Assembly (NCBI GenBank): GCA_964591255.1
Contig: CAZQAA010000157.1
Location: 1-19,035 of the forward strand
Direction: 5' to 3'
Length of the DNA stretch: 19,035 nt
From: CAZQAA01 sp964591255
GTDB taxonomy: Bacteria > Desulfobacterota > DSM-4660 > Desulfatiglandales > Desulfatiglandaceae
Positions 6,410 through 13,668 of this stretch are shown here, one piece after another. The notes under the pieces were generated by a model. The model was not told where the DNA came from and did no database searches. It saw only the letters and a program-made list of their open reading frames with translations. A program made the position numbers and the translations under genes. The stretch's first letter is position 1; each line of letters begins with the position of its first letter.

Positions 6410-9178
6410 ATGGATCCCCAGGAAACAATCACTATCAATGGACAGGAGTTTTCATTTGCACCGGGTGAAACCATACTTGAAATAGCAACCCGTCATGGCA
6501 TTTATATCCCCACCCTTTGCTATCTGAAGGGTGCTTCCCCCACCGGTGCTTGCAGGATCTGTCTGGTTGAAGTAGAAGGTGCTAAAAGCCTCGTGGCGTC
6601 CTGTGCAACTCCTGCAGCACCAAAAATGGTGGTAAGGACCGAGACTCCGGATGTGGTAAATGCCCGGCGCATGAATCTGGAACTGCTGCTTGCATCAGGT
6701 CACCATAACTGCCTTGTCCAGGATATGGATTCAGATTCCTGGACAGATTTTCAGTTAGACACCATGTCGACAAAGGGACACCAGGATCTTTGTCCTGTCT
6801 ATGGAGAGTGCCGCCTTCAGGATCTGGCTATTCGGTACAGGGTAAACCCTGGTCGCTTTGCACCCGTTGAATCCAAATATCCGGTTGAAGACGTCAACCC
6901 TTTTATTGTGAGAGATTTTTCCCGATGCATTCTTTGCGGCAGGTGTATCCAGGCCTGCAATGGAGTGCAGGTAAATAACGCCATCAGCCTGGGTTACAGA
7001 GGGGCCGTATCCAAGGTAGTGACCAAGGGAGACAGGCCTCTCAAAGACTCCGACTGTGTCTTTTGCGGTGAATGCCTGCAGGCCTGTCCGGTGGGTGCCT
7101 TGGTTTCTAAAAGTGAGTTTTATTCCACGGTGTCGATTAATGAGACGAAACAGGTTAGAAGTACGTGTTCCTATTGCGGTGTGGGTTGCCAGATATATCT
7201 GCATGTGAAAGAGGATAGGATAGTCAGGATAACAGGGGTGGAGGATGCAGCCCCGAATTTCGGAAGTCTTTGCGTTAAGGGCCGTTTCGGATATGATTTT
7301 ATTCAACACCCTGATCGGCTTACAAGCCCGTTAATAAAGGAAGATGGGAAATTCCGGGAGGCTTCATGGGATGAGGCGCTGGAGTTGGTGGCCAAGAGGA
7401 TGGGTGCTATCAAAGAGAAATCGGGACCGGATTCTATCGGACTTCTTACAAGCGCCCGTATTACAAATGAGGAAAATTATCTTGCGCAGAAATTTGTTCG
7501 GGCGGTTATAGGTACAAACAATATAGACCATTGTGCCAGACTTTGACATTCCTCAACCGTGGCCGGTCTGGCCGCAGCATTCGGGAGCGGTGCCATGACA
7601 AACCCGATAGCTGATGTGGAAAAATCCGATGTAATATTGATAACCGGGTCAAATACCACAGAAAATCATCCTGTTCTGTCTACATATGTGAAACGTGCCG
7701 TATCCTTTAAGGGAGCCAAGTTGATTGTTATAGATCCCCGGAGGATCCCTATCACGCGTTTTGCCACCATATGGGCACAGCAAAATTTAGGCACGGACGT
7801 TGCCTGGATAAACGGGATGATTCATGTGATCATTAAAGAAGGTCTGTATGATAAATCCTATGTTGAGTCTCGAACCGAAGGTTTTGAAAATCTTAAGACA
7901 GTCGTTGAAAAATACACCCCGGAATATGTAGAGGAAATCACAGGAATCCCTAAGGATCAACTCGTGGAGGCCGCGCGCCTTTATGCACAGGCAGATACCG
8001 CCTCCATACTCTATGCCATGGGAATCACCCAGCACATTACCGGAACGGATAATGTCAAGTCCCTTGCCAACCTTGCCATGCTGTGTGGCAATGTGGGAAT
8101 CGATGGAGGAGGAGTAAATCCCCTTAGGGGCCAGAATAATGTCCAGGGGGCCTGTGATATGGGGGGGCTGCCCAATGTATATACAGGATATCAGAAGGTG
8201 GATGATCCGGAAGTTCGGGAGCGTATGGAGAAGGCCTGGGGCATTGAAAAGCTTCCTGACAAACCCGGCGCTACTGTTACCAGCATGATGCAGATGGCCC
8301 ACCAGGGGGAGCTGAATGCCCTTTATATTATCGGTGAAAACCCAATGATATCAGATCCAGATCTAAATCACGCCAGAAAAGCCCTCGAAAACCTTGAGTT
8401 TTTGGTGGTCCAGGATATATTTCTTACCGAGACCGCCCAGATGGCCGATGTGGTATTACCGTCTGCGGCGTTTGCGGAAAAAGAGGGAACATTCACAAAC
8501 ACAGAGAGAAAGGTTCAGCGTGTAAGGAAGGCCGTAAACCCACCCGGACAGGCAAGGGAAGACTGGAGGATAATATCCGATCTCGCGGATAAGATGGGAT
8601 ATTCTATGCGATACGGCAGTGCCAAGGACATCATGAGGGAGATTTCTGACGTTACACCTTCATATCGCGGGATAAACTATGATCGCATTGAGATTGATGG
8701 AATTCACTGGCCTTGCCCTACGATTGACCATCCGGGAACCCCGTGCCTTCATGTAGAGCAGTTTACACGCGGGTTGGGCCTGTTTCACGCGATTGATTAT
8801 ATTCCTCCAGATGAGTTGCCGGATGATGAATATCCCTTTTATCTCACTACCGGCCGGGTCCTTTACCATTACCACACCGGTACAATGACAATGAAATCAG
8901 ACGGCCTAAATGAGCTTGCTCCCGATTGCTTTGTGGAGATATCACCGGAAGATGCCTTATCCTATAAGATTGAGGATAATGACCTGCTAAAGGTTACATC
9001 CAGACGAGGCCGGATTGAAGCGAAGGCAAAGGTGTCCAAGCAGGCAAAGGAAGGTATGGTTTTCATTCCATTCCATTACGCCGGGGCTGCAGCCAACGAA
9101 CTCACCAATGCCGCATTAGATCCTGTAGCCAAGATCCCTGAGTACAAGGTGTGTGCTGTACGAATTGAAAAATTATAG
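6410..9178 (+). CDS. fdhA: Selenocysteine-containing formate dehydrogenase, catalytic (alpha) subunit
   Basis: One gene of 922 residues read through an in-frame TGA at 7544-7546 (Sec379). The context ARL-Sec-HSSTVAGL is the active-site signature of molybdenum/tungsten formate dehydrogenases, and a bSECIS-like hairpin follows. It interconverts formate and CO2 at a bis-MGD cofactor. Domains in order: NuoG-like [2Fe-2S] (Cys37, 48, 51, 65, canonical spacing); a His/Cys cluster region (His98/99, Cys101, Cys128, Cys134) with an insertion between ligands; a 2x[4Fe-4S] ferredoxin domain (Cys173/176/179/183 and 216/219/222/226); the [4Fe-4S] of the molybdopterin domain (Cys253, 256, 260, 288); the catalytic domains; and a C-terminal molydopterin-dinucleotide-binding barrel (LTTGRVLYHYHTGTM). 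No twin-arginine signal, so it is cytoplasmic. SD TAAGGAGG sits 4 bases before the ATG. The following gene probably encodes its NAD(P)H partner. No maturation or selenocysteine genes are in the window. Confidence 0.96.
7544..7575 (+). promoter_or_regulatory. Selenocysteine UGA codon and bacterial SECIS-like hairpin
   Basis: After the TGA (7544-7546), bases 7559-7564 (GTGGCC) pair with 7570-7575 (GGCCGC; one G-U) around the loop GGTCT (7565-7569). The apical loop sequence and its distance from the UGA resemble the E. coli fdhF SECIS, which is bound by SelB. The hairpin is coding, reading VAGLA, as in other FdhA genes. Confidence 0.85.
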
Positions 9179-9248
9179 ACGGCATGGTCCATGCTGCACG
9201 GGAAGTACGGCAGTCCCCGAATAAAATCCGAATTAATCTAAATTTAAG

Positions 9249-9265
9249 AATATGGATACCATATT
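9249..9265. repeat. Perfect dyad between fdhA and fdhB-like gene
   Basis: AATATGGATACCATATT: 7-base perfect arms with a 3-base ATA centre, inside the 164-base gap between the two formate dehydrogenase genes. No T tract follows on either strand, so it does not look like an intrinsic terminator. It could be an operator or an RNA processing or stability hairpin. I did not find a second copy upstream of fdhA. Confidence 0.4.
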
Positions 9266-9342
9266 AAAAAATTGAAAATGATAAAATTTGCGCTGGGAAA
9301 AATTGACAAATAAACCCATGACACAAGAACGGGGGTAACAGA

Positions 9343-11307
9343 ATGAGTAAAGTGCTATTTAGCTGCTGGAACGGAAAGGTCTTTGACAGTCGGACAAAGG
9401 AACTAGACACATCAGAATCTCCAGCTCATATATCATTGCCATCAGATTTCTTTAACGGAAAGGATGTCAAGGCATTCATGGGTTGGGGCGGCTTTGTGAT
9501 TAAAGATTCAGAGATATCCATTGTAAATCTTTGTGTAGCTTTTCTTGAAAAAGTCCAACAAGAGTCGTGTGGACAGTGTACCCCATGCCGTATCGGTACA
9601 AAAATCATGCTGGAAATGATGCGCGGCATCGCTGAAGGTAACGGCAAGAAAGAAGACCTGACAGATATTATCTCTCTCGGCGAATTCATCAGAAACTCTT
9701 CTAAATGCAGCATTGGCCAGACTTCTCCCACGCCTGTTATTGACGCTATTACATATTTTAAAGATGAGTTTGAAGCTGTTATAGCAAATAAAAGCAGTCT
9801 GGAGACCAAAGGCGACCTGTCCCGATATATTGGAAAAGTTACAGCGCCCTGTATAAATGCCTGTCCGTCCCACCTCAATATACCTAAATATGTGGAACAC
9901 ATAAGATCCGGTCGGTTTCTCGAGTCCCTTCAGGTTATCCGTGAGAATACGTGCCTGCCGGGTGTGCTCGGCCGGGTGTGCGTAAGGCCGTGTGAGTCGA
10001 ACTGCCGCCGTGGCAATGTGGATGAAGCTGTTTCCATAAAACACCTCAAAAGATTCGTCGCGGATTTCGAGTCTGACAGACATCTTATCCCAAAATTTCC
10101 TCAGCCAATATCCAGGAAAGATAAAAAGGTGGGAATCGTTGGAGCCGGACCCGCAGGTATAACGTGTGCCTACTATCTGGCCAAGAAGGGATATCAGGTG
10201 ACAGTATTCGAACGTTTCGGCGAGCCGGGAGGAATGTCGGCCATGGGTATTCCCGATTATCGCCTCCCCCGTTCCGTGCTGAGGAGAGAAGTGGAAATTA
10301 TACAGTCCGTAGGGGTGGAGATCCGTTACAATACCGCGGTGGGACGGGATATCACCATGAAAAAGATCAAAGACGAATTTGATGCCATCTTTATTGCTGT
10401 TGGTGCACAGGGAAGCTCCAGCATGCGCGTAGAGGGGGAGGATGTAGGCTATAAAGGGTTTATCCCCGGCGTAAAATACCTTCTGGATATCAATCAGGGC
10501 CGAGATCCCTATCCAGAAGGGAAAAAAATTGTGGTGGTAGGAGGTGGTAATGTAGCTATCGACTGTGTCCGGTCTTCTTTCAGAATAGGCAAGGAAGATG
10601 TCAATCTGGTTTACAGGCGGACCAGAAAAGAGATGCCGGCTGATGACCTGGAAATAAAGGACGCGGAGGAAGAGGGAGTGAAATTCCATTTCCTTTGCAA
10701 TCCCACCAGAATCATTGCGGAAAACGGCAAGGTGATAGGGATCGAGTTGATCAAAATGGAGCTTGGTGAGCCGGATGAGAGTGGTCGGCGGCGGCCTGTG
10801 CCTGTGGAAGGATCCCAATTCATCATTGATACAGATATCCTCGTTCCAGCCATCGGCCAGGCCATCGATCTATCCTTCCTGGATGCTGACACCCAACTTG
10901 AGGTGACTCGCAGGAATACAATTGTTGTTGATCCTGAAACAATGATGACCAGCGAGGAAGGCATCTTCTCCGCCGGAGATTGCGTAACGGGGCCCGGGGC
11001 TTTGGTCACAGCAGCCGGGGGAGGGAGAACCGCAGCCTTAAGAATGCATGAATATCTCAGCGGCAAACCGATGAAAAAATCCGACGATGAGCTAATGGAG
11101 GACTTTTTCTCTGTAATCGGGGTATACGATCCTGCAGAAGATCTGGGGATCATAGGCGGGGGCCAGAGGAAACAGTTAACAATGATGCCGCCTTCGGAAC
11201 GAAAATTCTCATTTGATGAAGTGGAATCAGGATTTTCGGTCAATGAGGCCATTGCGGAGGCGGATAGATGTCTCAGGTGCTACAGAATCGGGGTAGTCGC
11301 GTTATAG
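9343..11307 (+). CDS. Fusion of NuoF C-terminal Fe-S domain and GltD-type NAD(P)H oxidoreductase (probable formate dehydrogenase beta subunit)
   Basis: 654 residues. About 40-150 match the C-terminal part of NuoF: SLBB-like strand, then ESCGQCTPCRIGT (Cys76, 79, 82) and KCSIGQTSPTPV (Cys122), the ligands of its [4Fe-4S]. The FMN/NADH-binding part of NuoF is absent; only about 40 unassigned residues precede. About 165-640 match the small subunit of glutamate synthase and related NADPH-ferredoxin oxidoreductases: N-terminal Fe-S ligands (Cys170, 174, 204, 213, 217, 221), FAD motif VGAGPAG (267-273), NAD(P) motif VVGGGNVAIDC (398-408), and the closing GIFSAGDCVTGPGALVTAAGGG. The fusion would carry electrons between a nicotinamide at the GltD FAD and the FdhA cluster chain. 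The gap of 164 bases after fdhA and the SD GGGGGT about 7 bases before the ATG suggest co-transcription or separate initiation. NADP versus NAD use cannot be read with certainty. It could also serve another partner in addition to FdhA. Confidence 0.87.
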   Translation: MSKVLFSCWNGKVFDSRTKELDTSESPAHISLPSDFFNGKDVKAFMGWGGFVIKDSEISIVNLCVAFLEKVQQESCGQCTPCRIGTKIMLEMMRGIAEGNGKKEDLTDIISLGEFIRNSSKCSIGQTSPTPVIDAITYFKDEFEAVIANKSSLETKGDLSRYIGKVTAPCINACPSHLNIPKYVEHIRSGRFLESLQVIRENTCLPGVLGRVCVRPCESNCRRGNVDEAVSIKHLKRFVADFESDRHLIPKFPQPISRKDKKVGIVGAGPAGITCAYYLAKKGYQVTVFERFGEPGGMSAMGIPDYRLPRSVLRREVEIIQSVGVEIRYNTAVGRDITMKKIKDEFDAIFIAVGAQGSSSMRVEGEDVGYKGFIPGVKYLLDINQGRDPYPEGKKIVVVGGGNVAIDCVRSSFRIGKEDVNLVYRRTRKEMPADDLEIKDAEEEGVKFHFLCNPTRIIAENGKVIGIELIKMELGEPDESGRRRPVPVEGSQFIIDTDILVPAIGQAIDLSFLDADTQLEVTRRNTIVVDPETMMTSEEGIFSAGDCVTGPGALVTAAGGGRTAALRMHEYLSGKPMKKSDDELMEDFFSVIGVYDPAEDLGIIGGGQRKQLTMMPPSERKFSFDEVESGFSVNEAIAEADRCLRCYRIGVVAL

Positions 11308-11459
11308 CCTCAGGGCTATGGAAGAAGAATATACTCCCTCAAAACTTAATCAATTACCATTAGTTATTATAAGAAGATCGTCAGCATAACATGCAAACGA
11401 CGATGTGTCCTATAGCTTAACGTTATAAAATGTTAAGGATACTGGTTTGTGCAGACAGC

Positions 11460-12431
11460 TTATATCATGTATCGACGGAATTCTTCCTTGCACCTAACTC
11501 TTGTCATTAGCAGATCTTCTTTCCCCCTTCCCGTTATCCTGACCCAAAGCTCTCCGGTATCCCCTGTGTCGCTGTATGCTGCAGTCAGAGCTGCGGCCAG
11601 ATCAATGACCTTACGGGAAACATTTCCCAGAACAAGCACAGTGGGCCCTGGCACGTAGGCCGCAGTAAGGATTAAATCATCACTCTTGGATAGGGCCTGT
11701 ATCTTGTCGTTTTCTTGCTTGTTTCGTCCTACCACGATTTTTGTATCAGGTGCGATTCTGAAATGTCTTCCCCGTTTCAAAACCTCGATTTCCCGCAAGT
11801 CAAACTCCGGCCTTGAGGAGATAAGGTCTTTCAGCCGATTGGAAAAGGCCTGCTCGGTCAAAAGACATCCTCCGGCAGGAGACGGATAGTCTTCTATGTG
11901 AAGGGTATGGGCCAACTCCATTTGTGGTTTTCTTGAGCGTCCCCGAAAATTCATCAGGAGGTCTCTTTTAACCCATCCTTTTTCTTCCGGTATGGTCAGA
12001 GGGAGACATTTGGCTGAAAGCGGTCGCAAAAGGAGCCTGCCCAGACCACTTTCAGAGGCAACAAGATTCAAAGATCCCCTATTTTGAGACATGGGCCTTT
12101 GGCCCAGGACTTCTCCGGTTATAATGAAGCTTGCACCTTCCTGTTGGAGCATTTTTCCTGCAATCCGAAACATAAGGGCATGGCAGTCTATGCAAGGATT
12201 CATATTGCCTCCATAGCCATGCTTGGGATTTTTGACCACCTCCAGATGAGACCTTGTTATATCCACCACTTTAAAAGGCAGCCTCATGGCAGAGGCTGAT
12301 TTTCTGGCCTTTTTGGATCCAAAGAACGGGGTTTCAAAAAAAAGGGCTAGGACATCAATGCCCTGAGCCCTTATCAGTTCAGCAGCCAGCATACTGTCCA
12401 GGCCCCCTGAAAAAACACATAGAGCCTTCAT
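11460..12431 (-). CDS. PP-loop ATPase with NFACT-R-like C-terminus (putative RNA thiolation protein)
   Basis: 323 residues. The N-terminus carries the PP-loop SGGLDS (8-13), which binds ATP for adenylation in ThiI, MnmA and TtcA-type tRNA-modifying enzymes. Cys80 and Cys83 (NPCIDCHALM), FIITGEVLGQRPMSQ and Cys189 in SPAGGCLLT are typical of thiouridylase-like members; two of these cysteines could act as persulfide carriers or disulfide partners. The C-terminal portion (about 215-300: KIVVGRNKQENDKI, VPGPTVLV, AAALTAAYSD) resembles the NFACT-R/DUF814 RNA-binding domain of the FbpA/RqcH family. The likely role is ATP-dependent modification, probably thiolation, of tRNA or another RNA, but substrate and product are unproven. 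It follows the DnaJ-like gene by 7 bases, so the two are an operon. It converges on the fdh genes with no clear terminator between. Confidence 0.8.
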   Translation of the reverse strand: MKALCVFSGGLDSMLAAELIRAQGIDVLALFFETPFFGSKKARKSASAMRLPFKVVDITRSHLEVVKNPKHGYGGNMNPCIDCHALMFRIAGKMLQQEGASFIITGEVLGQRPMSQNRGSLNLVASESGLGRLLLRPLSAKCLPLTIPEEKGWVKRDLLMNFRGRSRKPQMELAHTLHIEDYPSPAGGCLLTEQAFSNRLKDLISSRPEFDLREIEVLKRGRHFRIAPDTKIVVGRNKQENDKIQALSKSDDLILTAAYVPGPTVLVLGNVSRKVIDLAAALTAAYSDTGDTGELWVRITGRGKEDLLMTRVRCKEEFRRYMI

Positions 12432-12438
12432 TTGTTTT

Positions 12439-13398
12439 CTATAATCCTGCCTTTTTCAGAGATTTTACCAGGGATTTTTGCTCCTTATTCAGGGTCCTGG
12501 GCACGGAGATACTGATCTCGGCATAGGCATCGCCCCGGCCACCACCCTTCATATGGGGAAGGCCATAACCTTTAAGCCGGAGTTTGGCATTGCATTGAGT
12601 CCCGGGAGGAATCTTGAGCTTGAGCTTTTTTTGATAAATGGTCGGGACCTCAATCTCCGTTCCAAGAACTGCATCTGAAAAACTGATTTTCTGCTTAAAA
12701 TAGAGGTCATCTTTTTCTCTTCTAAAGATCGGATGATCAAGCACCTTTATCTTAATATACAGGTCGCCTGGCGGACCCCCGTATGGGCCCGGGTGCCCTT
12801 TATGTCGAAGTCGTAATTTCAGGCCATCAGGTGCACCTCCGGGTATTTTGACTGATACCGTTTCCTGACGACCCTCTACCTGATATGAAATTATTTTGTC
12901 TGTAGTCTTGGACAGGTCCTCGAGGGTAACAGGCAGCTCATAGACCAGATCTTGTCCTTTAACGTGTTTCATATAATTGTGTGAACTGGATCCTGCCGAA
13001 CCAAAAGTCGAGCCGCCGGTGCGGTAGCTAAATTGATCAGTTCCTCCCAGCCCGTCAAAAATATGGCTGAAGATGTCACGATTCCTTCCGGCACCGCCGA
13101 AACCAAACTCTCTGAATATACTTCCAAAGTCAAAACCTTTGAAAATATCTTCCTGGGTAAATCGGTTTTGAAACCCGTCCGCTCCAAACATGTCATATTG
13201 TTTTTTCTTCTCCGGATCACTCAGGACGGCATAAGCCTCGCTAATCTCCTTAAACTTGGCCTCCGCCGATTTATCATCCTTATTCCGGTCCGGGTGATAT
13301 TTAAGGGCCAGCTTACGATAGGCCTTTTTGATTTCATCTGCAGAGGCCGATTTTGACACTCCTAAAATCTTGTAATAATCTTTTCCTGGCATGTTCAC
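12439..13398 (-). CDS. DnaJ/CbpA-type co-chaperone without zinc finger
   Basis: 319 residues. A J domain (about 8-72) with the HPD motif at 35-37 stimulates DnaK ATPase. It is followed by a Gly/Phe-rich linker (FKGFDFGSIFREFGFGG, to about 125) and the two-part C-terminal substrate-binding region (LEDLSKTTDKII, IPGGAPDGLKLRLRHKGHPG, then KISFSDAVLGTEIEVPT and KIPPGTQCNAKLRLKGYGLP). The CxxCxGxG zinc-finger repeats of true DnaJ are absent, so it is a type II (CbpA-like) protein. The start is either the GTG at 13398 (AAGGA 5 bases upstream) or the ATG at 13392 (11 bases from the same SD); I kept the longer form. Candidate promoter at 13445-13473. No sigma-32 or CIRCE-type element is visible. Confidence 0.93.
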   Translation of the reverse strand: MNMPGKDYYKILGVSKSASADEIKKAYRKLALKYHPDRNKDDKSAEAKFKEISEAYAVLSDPEKKKQYDMFGADGFQNRFTQEDIFKGFDFGSIFREFGFGGAGRNRDIFSHIFDGLGGTDQFSYRTGGSTFGSAGSSSHNYMKHVKGQDLVYELPVTLEDLSKTTDKIISYQVEGRQETVSVKIPGGAPDGLKLRLRHKGHPGPYGGPPGDLYIKIKVLDHPIFRREKDDLYFKQKISFSDAVLGTEIEVPTIYQKKLKLKIPPGTQCNAKLRLKGYGLPHMKGGGRGDAYAEISISVPRTLNKEQKSLVKSLKKAGL

Positions 13399-13444
13399 TT
13401 TGGTCCTTGATTATAAATTGTAGGTATCAACTTGGTTTAATTAA

Positions 13445-13473
13445 AATATTAACCACAAGTCACAAGAAGTCAA
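13445..13473 (-). promoter_or_regulatory. Candidate promoter of the dnaJ-like operon
   Basis: On the minus strand TTGACT (13473-13468) is followed after 17 bases by AATATT (13450-13445), or after 16 by TAATAT. It lies about 47-75 bases upstream of the gene start. The -35 is good and the -10 only fair. Confidence 0.4.
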
Positions 13474-13555
13474 GGCGAGATAAAGCCCATGATCATCGAA
13501 GCCCCTTTTGAATGGCTGAAACATTATGTGCCTTACGGATAGAACGGCTTTTTGC

Positions 13556-13584
13556 TTGACTCTATGGGTTTCATCTCATAAGGT
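13556..13584 (+). promoter_or_regulatory. Weak candidate promoter of the solute-binding protein gene
   Basis: TTGACT at 13556-13561 has a poor -10 (TAAGGT, 13579-13584) at 17-base spacing. It is in the right place, about 85 bases ahead of the gene. The -35 match is the only real support. Confidence 0.25.
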
Positions 13585-13668
13585 GATTCTTGTCCTGATT
13601 ATCCTGTAAAAACATTCAGTTAACATACAGTTCTGCCGGCTGATTCCCTTTTTCCGGTATGGAGGCGT

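Noticed and set aside
7544..7546. Stop codon splitting fdhA into two genes or a pseudogene
   Set aside because: The context is the known Sec active site of formate dehydrogenases, a SECIS-like hairpin follows, and the sequence on both sides is intact.
9508..10818. A 436-codon open frame antisense to the NuoF-GltD gene
   Set aside because: Composition is not protein-like (many His, Pro, Phe, no domain) and the opposite strand carries a clear conserved protein; it is a shadow frame.
11416..11437. AT-rich hairpin (CTTAACGTT/AATGTTAAG) as the terminator after the formate dehydrogenase genes
   Set aside because: The stem is almost all A-T with one G-U pair and no T tract follows on either strand.
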